From: Methylobacterium pseudosasicola
GTDB taxonomy: Bacteria; Pseudomonadota; Alphaproteobacteria; Rhizobiales; Beijerinckiaceae
Assembly (NCBI RefSeq): GCF_900114535.1
Contig: NZ_FOTK01000043.1
Span: 1-45,883 of the forward strand
DNA length: 45,883 nucleotides
Direction: 5' to 3'
Positions 31,521 through 38,830 of the stretch are shown piece after piece. Position 1 is the first letter of the stretch. Each line of letters starts with the position of its first letter. The position numbers and the translations under genes are program-made. The notes beneath the pieces are model-generated. The model saw nothing but the letters and a program-made list of their open reading frames with translations. It was not told the origin of the DNA and searched no databases.

Positions 31521-32822
31521 GTGTTTCGAGGGTTTGCGTCTGCCGGGCGGTCGCTAACGACCACGGCTGGATTCGCCATCCTTTTTTGCCTCGGGGCCTG
31601 CGGTGGCAGACCGACCGGCGTGCTCCTGCCCATCGCCGACGCGACGCCAGTAGCGGGCACGTCGCGCGTCGAGATGCTGGTCGCTACAACCCGCAAATCC
31701 GCCATCGAACGCGGCGTGCTGTTCTCCGGCGAGCGTGGCGAGGCCGTGACCTACACCGACCTCGCGGTGTCGATCCCGCCGGACGCCGACCGCCAACCCG
31801 GCACCGTGCAATGGCCGGAACGCTTGCCCGGCAATCCCGCCACCGACTTCGTCGCCCTTCGCGCCGAGCCGGTCGACCGCTCGAAGGTCGCGGCGTGGAC
31901 CGGAAAGGTGGTCCGGGGACGCGGCAAGCGCCACGTCCTGGTATTCGTGCACGGCTTCAACAATAAGTTCGAGGATGCCGTCTTCCGGTTCGCGCAGATC
32001 GTGCACGATTCCGGTGCCGAAGTCGCGCCGGTGCTCTTCACTTGGCCGTCACGCGGCTCCGTTCTCGCCTATGGCTATGACCGGGAAAGCACCAACTTTT
32101 CCCGCAACGGACTGGAGACGCTGCTGCGCGACCTCGCCATGGACTCGAACGTCGGCGAGGTCACGGTGCTCGCCCACTCGATGGGCAACTGGCTAACCTT
32201 GGAAAGCCTCCGGCAGATGGCCATCCGCGACAAGCGCGTGGCACCCAAGATTCGGAACGTCATCCTGGCCGCCCCCGACGTCGACATGGACCTCGCCCGG
32301 GGGGCCTTCCACGACATGGGCAAGGACCGCCCTCGGTTGACATTGATGGTCTCGGGCGACGACCAGGCGCTCGCCGTCTCGCGGCTCGTATGGGGTGACA
32401 GCGTGCGGCTTGGGGCCATCGACCCGAACGTCGAGCCCTACAAGTCCGAGCTGGAGCGCGAGAACATCGGTGTCCTCAACCTGTCCTCGGTGAAGTCGGA
32501 CGATGCCCTCAACCATGGCAAGTTCGCTTCCGGCGACGTCGTCGCACTGCTGGGCAAGCGGTTGGCGGACGGCCAGCCAATCTCGGACGGGAAGGTCGGG
32601 ATCGGGGATAAGCTCGTGAGCACGGCGGCGGGTGCCGCCTCCACGGTGGCCACCGGCGCCGCGCTGGCGGTGGCGGCGCCCGTGGCCCTGGTCGATCCGC
32701 AGACCCGGGAGAGCTACGGCGAACACCTCTCGAACGTCGGCTCGGGCCTGCGCGACACCGTAGGCTCGACCGTCGACCTCGCCGGCGCCCCGATCCGGGC
32801 CGTTACGGGCGCCGGACGGTAG
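31521..32822 (+). CDS. DUF900 alpha/beta-hydrolase lipoprotein
   Basis: 433 residues from GTG 31521, chosen because GGAGG lies 5-6 bases upstream and the signal peptide then begins properly (FRGFASAGRSLTTTAGFAIL). The lipobox LGAC ends at Cys27, predicting a lipoprotein. The hydrolase core shows an HGFNN oxyanion region (144-148) and nucleophile S220 in LAHSMGN, with APDVDMD near 262 and a late NHGKF His. DUF900 proteins are esterase/lipase-like with unknown substrates. After residue 370 a low-complexity Ala/Val/Thr tail follows (STAAGAASTVATGAALAVAA). Confidence 0.9.
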   Translation: MFRGFASAGRSLTTTAGFAILFCLGACGGRPTGVLLPIADATPVAGTSRVEMLVATTRKSAIERGVLFSGERGEAVTYTDLAVSIPPDADRQPGTVQWPERLPGNPATDFVALRAEPVDRSKVAAWTGKVVRGRGKRHVLVFVHGFNNKFEDAVFRFAQIVHDSGAEVAPVLFTWPSRGSVLAYGYDRESTNFSRNGLETLLRDLAMDSNVGEVTVLAHSMGNWLTLESLRQMAIRDKRVAPKIRNVILAAPDVDMDLARGAFHDMGKDRPRLTLMVSGDDQALAVSRLVWGDSVRLGAIDPNVEPYKSELERENIGVLNLSSVKSDDALNHGKFASGDVVALLGKRLADGQPISDGKVGIGDKLVSTAAGAASTVATGAALAVAAPVALVDPQTRESYGEHLSNVGSGLRDTVGSTVDLAGAPIRAVTGAGR

Positions 32823-32883
32823 GGGACCCACCGAACCTGCATGGGCCGCTTTCGCGGCGTCACGCGTTGAGGCGGGCGGGCCC

Positions 32884-33219
32884 GTGCCCCATCGGTTCCG
32901 ATGCTCGTCCGGCGACGACCGCGATCCACCCACCGGAGCCTCTAGGACCCGACCCCTGACCCTTGCGCTTGCCTTCGGGCTGGCACTTGCCGCCCCAGCT
33001 TCCGCGGACGACGGAAAGGACAACCTCAAGCGCTACTGCACCGGTGACGCCACGACATACTGCGTCGGTACGGATCCGGGCGGGGAGGAGATGAAGGCGT
33101 GTTTCACGAAGCACCACAAGGATCTGTCGGAGAACTGCCGGCGCGCCATTGATGCCTACACGTCGACGGGCGGCAAAGGAGTGGCATCTGGACCATGCTC
33201 GCCGCTGTCCTGTTCGTAG
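32884..33219 (+). CDS. cysteine-rich repeat exported protein, start codon doubtful
   Basis: The clear part begins at residue 21 of this frame: TRPLTLALAFGLALAAPASA (signal peptide), then DNLKRYCTGDATTYCVG, then DPGGEEMKACFTKHHKDLSE, then NCRRAIDAY. The Cys spacing fits the Cys-rich (GLG1-type) repeat found in short alphaproteobacterial periplasmic proteins. The natural start would be the codon before TRPL at 32944, 6 bases after GGAG, but that codon is AGG. GTG 32884 adds a charged head that spoils the signal peptide. Either an ATG has mutated to AGG or export is lost. The 3' end overlaps the next small gene by 25 bases. Confidence 0.6.
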   Translation: MPHRFRCSSGDDRDPPTGASRTRPLTLALAFGLALAAPASADDGKDNLKRYCTGDATTYCVGTDPGGEEMKACFTKHHKDLSENCRRAIDAYTSTGGKGVASGPCSPLSCS

Positions 33220-33416
33220 TGGGTACGCTGTCGGCTTCAGCGCAGAACGAGCCGATCCAAGGGCCCGAGGGCGCCAAGTGCCTGGTCGAGACGAGGAACC
33301 TCGTCTTCGTTGCGCCCAGTCCTAAGCGGTAGTCGCCCATTGACCTGGGCGCCGAGATCTACCACGCCTGCATGAGACGGCTCGGCGCGGAGGGAAAACC
33401 GGCGCCGGGCCGATAG
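33195..33416 (+). pseudogene. small exported protein with an internal TAG
   Basis: From the ATG at 33195: signal peptide MLAAVLFVVGTLSASAQ, then GPEGAKCLVETRNLVFVAPS, then TAG at 33330-33332. The same frame continues with good codon bias through SPIDLGAEIYHACMRRLGAE to TAG 33414-33416, which would give a 73-residue protein with two cysteines. Two readings are possible: a nonsense pseudogene, or a genuine 45-residue peptide with a meaningless tail. The tail's coding character favours the first. It sits directly after the Cys-rich gene. Confidence 0.55.
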
Positions 33417-33616
33417 GCACGGCGGGGTCGGTCAGCGACCGTCTATGGGATCCGGCGGCTGGAGTGCCAGCGGCTCGGTCGGCGGATCACCCTCGGGGCC
33501 TGCGGTCCGGGCGGCGGGTCGCCCATCGGCGGCAGCGGATCGGCCCCCACGAGGTGGTCCAAAAGTTAAGTTAGTGCATCGTCGGGCTGGAGCTGACCCC
33601 GTTTGTGGTCCACGGC

Positions 33617-33906
33617 CTATGCAAGTTCCCGGGCTATGACAGCTTGGTCGGCGAAGGCTCGGGGCGTCAAGCCGCCCAGGGCCGTGTGGGGTCGATCTTC
33701 GTTGTCGTGGCACCTCCATTCCTAGATACGCTCGCGGGCATCAGCCAGCGACAGGAACCACGAGGCGTTCAGGCATTCCGCCCGTAGGCGGCCGTTGAAC
33801 GACTCGATGTAGGCGTTGTCGGTCGGCTTGCCCGGTCGGGAGAAGTCGATCTCGACCCCGTTCAGGTACGCCCACTGGTCGAGCATGCGCCGGCAAACTC
33901 CGGCCC
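33617..33906 (-). pseudogene. IS3 OrfB, C-terminal part (3' of the IS110 insertion)
   Basis: The minus strand from 33906 reads GPEFAG, then, after a frame shift, RMLDQWAYLNGVEIDFSRPG, KPTDNAYIESFNGRLRAECL and NASWFLSLADARERI, a TAG, then EWRCHDNEDRPHTALGGLTP and a stop at 33617. The catalytic glutamate block (NAYIESFNGRLRAE) is intact. One frameshift near the insertion junction and one in-frame stop show that it cannot be translated. Confidence 0.85.
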
Positions 33907-35568
33907 ATAGCACATCGGGAAGATGGCTCGACGGCTCTGGGGCGGCGCGCGAAGCCATGCTGAGTGCAGCGCGTCGCCCTGGGCGGTCATGGCCAATCAA
34001 CGGGTCTCTAGAGTGACGGTGTTCGAAGCCTCATTCCGGAGACGGATCGACCATGACCAGACCACAGCTTACGCCGCCGGCCGGCGTTCTCGTAGCCATC
34101 GACGTCGCCAAAGCCCGCAACGAGGTACTCATCGAGGTGCCCGGCCTCGCCCGGCGACGCCGGCTGAGCGTCCTCAACACCCGCGCCGAGCACGACCGCC
34201 TGATCGCGCTGCTGTCGGACCTCGATCAGCCGGTGACCTGCGGCTTCGAGGCCACCGGCAACTATCACCGCCCGATCGCTTGGCGCCTGCTCCAGGCCGG
34301 CTTTGCCGTACGCTTGATCTCCTCCGTTGGACTCGCCCGCACCTGCGAGGCCCTGCACAACGGCTGGGACAAGAACGACCCGAAGGACGCCCAGGTCATG
34401 CTGCACATGATCCGCATCGGCGCCTCGCAGGTGTATCACGACCCGCTCGCCGCCGGCATCAACGACGTGCAGGAGCTTTCCAAGACGCACGATGCTGTCT
34501 CTCGGGCCAAGACGGAGGTCCTGCATCGGATCCTGACCCACTACCTGCCACTGTACTTCCCGGAGGTCGACCGCTTCCGCCACAACAGCCGGTCGGACTG
34601 GTTCTTCGCATTCCTCGATCGCTTCCCCACGCCTGCCAGCATCACCGTGCTGAGCAAGGAGGCCTTCATCGCCGCCGCCTGGGATGTCGTCGGGCGCAAG
34701 GTCGCAAAGGCGCAACTGCTCGGCGACATCTACGAGACGGCCCGCAGCTCGATCGGCCTGCCGGTGCCGCCCGACGCTCCGGCGGTGAGCATGTTCCGGC
34801 TCGTCATCGGCGAGGTGCGTGGCCTCATACGGCAACGCGACGCGATCGAGGCCGCGGCCGACACCCTCCTGTCGGAGAGCGCCGACTACAAGCTGCTGCG
34901 CCGCATCCCCGGCATCGGCCCGATCAACGCCCTGACCATCCTGGCCGAGGCCGGCGATCTGCGCCGCTTCAGCCATCACCGCCAGTTCCTGAAGTTCTGT
35001 GGCCTCGATCTGGCCACCCAGCAATCCGGCACCTTCCGCGGCCAGACCAAACTGTCGAAGTACGGCAACGCCCGGCTCCGGCGTACGCTTTGGTTGGCTG
35101 GGCAGGTGGCCATCCGGCAGCGGGAGAACGGCTTCCGCGACAAGTTCGAGCGCTACATCGCCCGCGACCGGCACAATGCCGACCTGCGGCGCAAGGCGCT
35201 GACCGCGATCACCGCCAAGATGGCGCGCGTGGTGCACGCCGTCATCAAGACCGGTGCCGACTACCGGCCCTTCGTCGAGGGGCCGGTGCCAGGTGGGAGA
35301 ACCCCTCTCAGCAGAGCCGTGAGGGCGTGAGAACCACGACCCTGTAGATAATGCTCGGGTCTCCTGCCTGGATCGACATCTCGTTTTGAGGACGGTGAGG
35401 ACCACGATGCCGCGTGCATCGGCTGGATCCTGTGTTCGCTATGGCCGAGAGTTCTTCCGGATCGGCAGGAGCCGCCTGGATCGACGTTGACGACAAACAC
35501 ACCGCGGGCGCATGTTCGCGGACGGAGACCTGTTGCCTGGCCAGCCGTCCTTCCTCGCTACGTAGGAC
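33907..35568 (+). mobile_element. IS110-family insertion sequence (about 1.66 kb)
   Basis: Boundaries come from the interrupted IS3 gene: flanks GGGTCGACAAC (minus strand, right side) and GGGCCGGAGTTTGC (left side) rejoin to give the normal Asp-Asn-Gly-Pro-Glu-Phe of OrfB. Inside lie one transposase gene, 146 bases of non-coding sequence on its left and 238 on its right. No long terminal repeats are visible, as is normal for this family. Core bases at the ends may be shifted by a few positions. Confidence 0.75.
34053..35330 (+). CDS. IS110-family transposase (DEDD recombinase)
   Basis: 425 residues. The N-terminal RuvC-like DEDD domain carries D17 (VAIDVAKARNE), E66 (CGFEATGN) and D109/D112 (DKNDPKDAQVML). 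The C-terminal Tnp_20 domain has the helix-hairpin-helix-like LLRRIPGIGPINALTILAEA and the conserved serine S325 in ATQQSGTFRGQTKLSKYGNA. IS110 recombinases move a circular intermediate guided by a bridge RNA coded in the element's own non-coding end. The reading frame is full-length and has no visible damage, so the element may still be active. Confidence 0.95.
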   Translation: MTRPQLTPPAGVLVAIDVAKARNEVLIEVPGLARRRRLSVLNTRAEHDRLIALLSDLDQPVTCGFEATGNYHRPIAWRLLQAGFAVRLISSVGLARTCEALHNGWDKNDPKDAQVMLHMIRIGASQVYHDPLAAGINDVQELSKTHDAVSRAKTEVLHRILTHYLPLYFPEVDRFRHNSRSDWFFAFLDRFPTPASITVLSKEAFIAAAWDVVGRKVAKAQLLGDIYETARSSIGLPVPPDAPAVSMFRLVIGEVRGLIRQRDAIEAAADTLLSESADYKLLRRIPGIGPINALTILAEAGDLRRFSHHRQFLKFCGLDLATQQSGTFRGQTKLSKYGNARLRRTLWLAGQVAIRQRENGFRDKFERYIARDRHNADLRRKALTAITAKMARVVHAVIKTGADYRPFVEGPVPGGRTPLSRAVRA

Positions 35569-36120
35569 GTTGTCGACCCGCAGGCTCTTGGGCCGGCCGC
35601 GCAGCCGGACCAAGGCGTCCAGAGCTTCGGTCACTTGGAAGGCGCGACAGTTGGCTTTCGGTGTGAGCGGGAGCGCCTCTCGCATATGGCATTGGACCAC
35701 CGTCAGGATCCGAAACGGACGTCCGTCGAACAGGCGATCAGACATGAAGTCCATGGCCCAGACCTCGTTGGGTCCGCCGATCGCAGGTCGCCCCTGACGG
35801 TAGCGCCAGGCTCGTTTGCGCTTGGGCAGCTTGGACCGGATCGACAGTCCCTCGTCCCGGTAGATCCGGTAGGTGCGCTCGTGTTTCACCTTCCAGCCCT
35901 CCCGTCGCAGCAGGACGTGCAGCCGACGGTAGCTGTAGCGCACCCGCGCGGCAGCGAGCTCCTTCAGCCGCATCCGCAATGCGACCTGCGGGTCGGAGCG
36001 CTTGCGGTAACGCTGGGACGATCGGCCGAAGCCGCTGGCCTTACAGACCCGACGCTCGCTGATGTCGCAGGCCAATTGCAGGTGACAGGCGACCTCAGGG
36101 CGAGCGGCGGGCCTCACCAC
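35569..36120 (-). pseudogene. IS3 OrfB, N-terminal part (5' of the IS110 insertion)
   Basis: Starts at GTG 36120 or 36117, overlapping the OrfA stop, as usual for the frameshift-coupled IS3 genes. The frame reads LACDISERRVCKASGFGRSS, RMRLKELAAARVRYSYRRLH, NEVWAMDFMSDRLFDGRPFR (first catalytic Asp) and LRGRPKSLRVDN (second catalytic Asp), then breaks at the IS110 junction. The continuation is at 33906 downward. Confidence 0.9.
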
Positions 36121-36380
36121 TCTCGCTTGAGCACGTCCTGCAGCATGGAGCGGTCCAGCGGCAGGTCTGTGACCAACCGCTTGAGCTTGCCATTCTCGTC
36201 CTCCAGCTGTTTGAGCCGATCTCTGGCACGACCATGCCGACGAACTGCTTCCACCAGCGGTAAAACGTTGGCTCGGGCACGCCCATCTTCCGGTAGACCT
36301 CGTCCACCGTCGCACCATTCTTCACCTGCTGCAGGGCGAAGGAAATCTGTTCGTTCGTGAAGTGCTTGCGAGGCTGGCAT
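36114..36380 (-). pseudogene. IS3 OrfA with two single-base deletions
   Basis: The ATG at 36380 follows a GGAGGGTG site. After MPAS the frame must shift by one to read KHFTNEQISFALQQVKNGAT and VDEVYRKMGVPEPTFYRWWK (helix-turn-helix), and shifts again near 36233 to reach RLKQLEDENGKLKRLVTDLP and LDRSMLQDVLKREW. Both breaks fit loss of one base. The normal product is the DNA-binding, leucine-zipper half of the IS3 transposase. Confidence 0.85.
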
Positions 36381-36670
36381 CCACCCTCCTTCAGAGGTCA
36401 GGATGCCAGAAAAACTTGCGCTCGGCTCGGACCAGTTCGGTGGGCCAGGGCCAGCCGTCGCCCTAAGAAGGCAGAACAGGGTGCGCGGATCCGTATTCCC
36501 GGCCACACCGCGGCTGCAACCACTGACTCCGCGGTTGTATGTATCTAGCTGGTGATTCCACGGCCATGGAGGGAGCTTAATCCCGAGGCTTCACATCCTC
36601 CGAACGGATGACGCGACTCCCTTCGACTCCCGATACCTCTGCCATCGGGGGTTTCGCAGAGGGACTTATG

Positions 36671-36886
36671 ATGCGCTTTATTCTGATGCCCGTACTGCTC
36701 ATCGCCACAGCGACTGCGCCGCGTGCGGATGATCTAGCAGACCTGCCGGAATTGGCCTGTGCGCTGGCCTCGACGCCGTTAGAACTTCAGCAGATCGGAT
36801 GCCCAGGTTACGCTTCGTTGAGTAATGCGCGGCCGCCAGAAGAAGCGGTCCGATTCGAGCAATCGGGTGAGGTATCTAACGACTGA
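36671..36886 (+). CDS. small exported protein, member of a local tandem pair
   Basis: 71 residues from the second of two adjacent ATGs (36668, 36671), behind GAGGGA. A signal peptide MRFILMPVLLIATATAPRA is followed by DDLADLPELACALASTPLEL, QQIGCPGYASLSNARPPEEA and VRFEQSGEVSND. It aligns without gaps over 43 residues with the product of 37178-37351 (19 identities, including DLADL, AC, ASTP, VRFE). No known family recognised. GC is lower than in the surrounding kilobases, suggesting transfer. Two cysteines remain after cleavage. Confidence 0.65.
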   Translation: MRFILMPVLLIATATAPRADDLADLPELACALASTPLELQQIGCPGYASLSNARPPEEAVRFEQSGEVSND

Positions 36887-36948
36887 TCCGCTCACTTTTG
36901 GGCGCGGTCACCACCCAGCTCTAGGACCGCCGCATAGGAGCAAATCGC

Positions 36949-37116
36949 ATGTCCGACGATGGGCCGCCACTTTTATTTGTTGCGTTATGGGGTGCGTTCG
37001 CCCTGCTGATGCTGCTTGGCCAGATGCAGCTCATCGAGCGGGGTTCCCCCATTGCTATGTCTTACCAGATCGTTGAGAGCAGTGACCCAATCGCAATCGC
37101 TGCACTCGACCGATAA
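36949..37116 (+). CDS. 55-residue single-span membrane protein
   Basis: ATG 36949 with an AGGAG site 8 bases upstream. After the acidic MSDDGPP comes one hydrophobic helix, LLFVALWGAFALLMLLG, then a short polar tail (QMQLIERGSPIAMSYQIVES) ending at TAA 37114-37116. The good ribosome binding site and membrane profile support a real gene. It lies between the two related small proteins and may belong with them. No family recognised. Confidence 0.6.
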   Translation: MSDDGPPLLFVALWGAFALLMLLGQMQLIERGSPIAMSYQIVESSDPIAIAALDR

Positions 37117-37177
37117 TTGGTCGAGCCAAGCTCTCGGGCGAATATCCGTCTTGCACGACCCATATCGAAATTTTAAA

Positions 37178-37351
37178 ATGAGGGGCGAGCCCGAAAGGCG
37201 CGTAGTCGATCTGGCGGATTTGCTGAGATTCGCGTGCTTACAAGCATCGACACCGCCGGATCGCGAGCAGCTTGGCCGCCAAGATCCGACTCTTGCAGCG
37301 GCGTCCCAGCGCCCGGATGAAACCGTACGGTTCGAGTGCTGCAGTCTGTAA
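37178..37351 (+). CDS. small protein related to 36671-36886, without signal peptide
   Basis: 57 residues from the ATG at 37178. VVDLADLLRFACLQASTPPD, REQLGRQDPTLAAASQRPDE and TVRFECCSL match the mature part of the upstream protein position by position. The start region (MRGEPERR) is charged and holds no export signal, so this copy is either cytosolic or 5'-truncated. The preceding bases are AT-rich (ATTTTAAAATG) with no clear ribosome binding site, which weakens the case for expression. Confidence 0.5.
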   Translation: MRGEPERRVVDLADLLRFACLQASTPPDREQLGRQDPTLAAASQRPDETVRFECCSL

Positions 37352-37392
37352 GACCCGAAATAGATATAGATCACGGCGGTCGGCGTTGCGTC

Positions 37393-38673
37393 TCAAAGCA
37401 GCGGGTTGCCATGCGCCGCTACGGCGCTGACCAGTTCGGAGCGGCGGTGCGTCCCGGTTTTTGCAAACAGGGACGCAAGATGCGTCTTTACGGTCGCAAC
37501 CCCCACGCCCAGGGAGCTCGCTATCTCAGCGACTGAACCGAGCGCGACCGCCGCCTGCAAGACCCGGGCCTCACTTGCGGTCAAGCCATGGAGCTTGGCC
37601 AATACTTCGATGCCGGAAGTGATTGGCACCTCAGTTTTGCGAACGAACACGGCTGCTTGCGCCCGGTGGCTGAGACTACCGGTTTGACGAGCACCGGAAG
37701 ACAGCGGCAGCACGTGCACGAGATACCGCTCTCTCTGCTTGTTCGTTAGAACAATCGAGGGAGGACAAGATTTCATCGAGTGATCGTCCCCGGTGCCGGA
37801 CAAGGCGTAAGACGCTCGAAGTGCCTTATCAGCGGCACGGTCTGATGCGGCGAGGACGCCATCACGCCGACCGAGCATGTCCCCCTGTTGCAGAAGAGCG
37901 AGACCTGTCCCATTGGCAAAGTCGAGCTTGCCAGCAGTATCGACTAGAAAAACGGCGGCCGTCACAAGATCGAGCACCGCTTCCAACGATGCACGCTTCA
38001 ATCGAAATCCATCAAACTCTCGGCCGATCATCACGGCCCGCTGCAGATGCGGGGCGAGCAGTTCCATCTTCCGCCTCATCTCTTCGTCGACAAGCCCTTG
38101 CGCTCGGCTGCGACGGACGGAGAACGCCGCAACGCCGAGGGCGAATCGATGGAGATTGACGCCGACCACATCGATGAAGCCCTGTGGGGCTACCCACTCT
38201 TGATAGAACCGCGTCCGCGCAAAATCCTCATGCGGAATGATGTCCCCGCCGCTGAAGACGATACCAGTCGGAACAAAAGATATAGCCGGAAAATAGGGAT
38301 TCAGGGCCGCATAGCGTTCAAGATATAACTGCACATAACTCGGATTGTCGCCCCAGGCATGAAACACAGCGGCTTGGTTGTTGACGGGGTCCTGCCAGAA
38401 AAGATTTGCAGCTATCCCGCCTAAAAAAATGGTGGCGAGTTGCAGCGCTTCTGGCCAACGCTCCGAGTCGAGCGCCGCATCATACACTGCACTGAGGATT
38501 TGTGAGAGCTGCTCAGCCTCCGTGGTGCCGCGAAGTACCACCAGATTTGCTTGCGGCTTTTGGGCAACAGGCTCGTCTTCAAGTGCCTTGCCCAAAAATC
38601 CAGGCGACCCCTGAGACGATTTAGTGTTCGCCACCTCGAATCCTCGCGCGATTGTATTGCGGTCGGCCAACAT
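37393..38673 (-). CDS. LuxR-family transcriptional regulator
   Basis: 426 residues. The long N-terminal part (about 50-330) is a ligand- or PAS-like domain (QILSAVYDAALDSERWPEAL, FARTRFYQEWVAPQGFIDVV, VLDLVTAAVFLVDTAGKLDF) as in the large 'helix-turn-helix transcriptional regulator' group of Rhizobiales. The C-terminal 65 residues are the LuxR HTH: LTASEARVLQAAVALGSVAE, IASSLGVGVATVKTHLASLF. The start is uncertain: ATG 38673 is used; a GTG 13 codons in is possible. Codon use is less GC-biased than in the rest of the window. Divergent from the bicupin gene, its likely target. Confidence 0.88.
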   Translation of the reverse strand: MLADRNTIARGFEVANTKSSQGSPGFLGKALEDEPVAQKPQANLVVLRGTTEAEQLSQILSAVYDAALDSERWPEALQLATIFLGGIAANLFWQDPVNNQAAVFHAWGDNPSYVQLYLERYAALNPYFPAISFVPTGIVFSGGDIIPHEDFARTRFYQEWVAPQGFIDVVGVNLHRFALGVAAFSVRRSRAQGLVDEEMRRKMELLAPHLQRAVMIGREFDGFRLKRASLEAVLDLVTAAVFLVDTAGKLDFANGTGLALLQQGDMLGRRDGVLAASDRAADKALRASYALSGTGDDHSMKSCPPSIVLTNKQRERYLVHVLPLSSGARQTGSLSHRAQAAVFVRKTEVPITSGIEVLAKLHGLTASEARVLQAAVALGSVAEIASSLGVGVATVKTHLASLFAKTGTHRRSELVSAVAAHGNPLL

Positions 38674-38830
38674 TGGCTGGACCCGATTCGATGCACGTCT
38701 GAATGCAGCATATCATCCATTCGGGTGAGGTCGAATGCCTCATAAAATACGAGTTTGGCCGCCAGATACGAGCGCGTCCGGTGGCTCGTCCCGCAGCAGC
38801 TGAGAATCTCCTCCGATCGGTGGCTCGGCG

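Larger units (their letters stand above)
33550..36445 (-). mobile_element. decayed IS3-family element interrupted by an IS110 element
   Basis: Minus-strand OrfA (36114-36380), OrfB N-terminal part (35569-36120) and OrfB C-terminal part (33617-33906) together make one IS3-type transposase set once 33907-35568 is removed. Element ends are approximate: a TGGTCC sequence occurs near 33554 and its complement GGACCA near 36439, but extended terminal repeats could not be matched by eye. The copy was already broken by frameshifts in OrfA and a stop in OrfB. Confidence 0.7.

Noticed and set aside
33432..33719. Minus-strand frame before the IS3 remnant
   Set aside because: Its first 30 residues are out of frame with the transposase tail and the rest is Pro/Arg/Ala filler; the transposase reading explains the segment.
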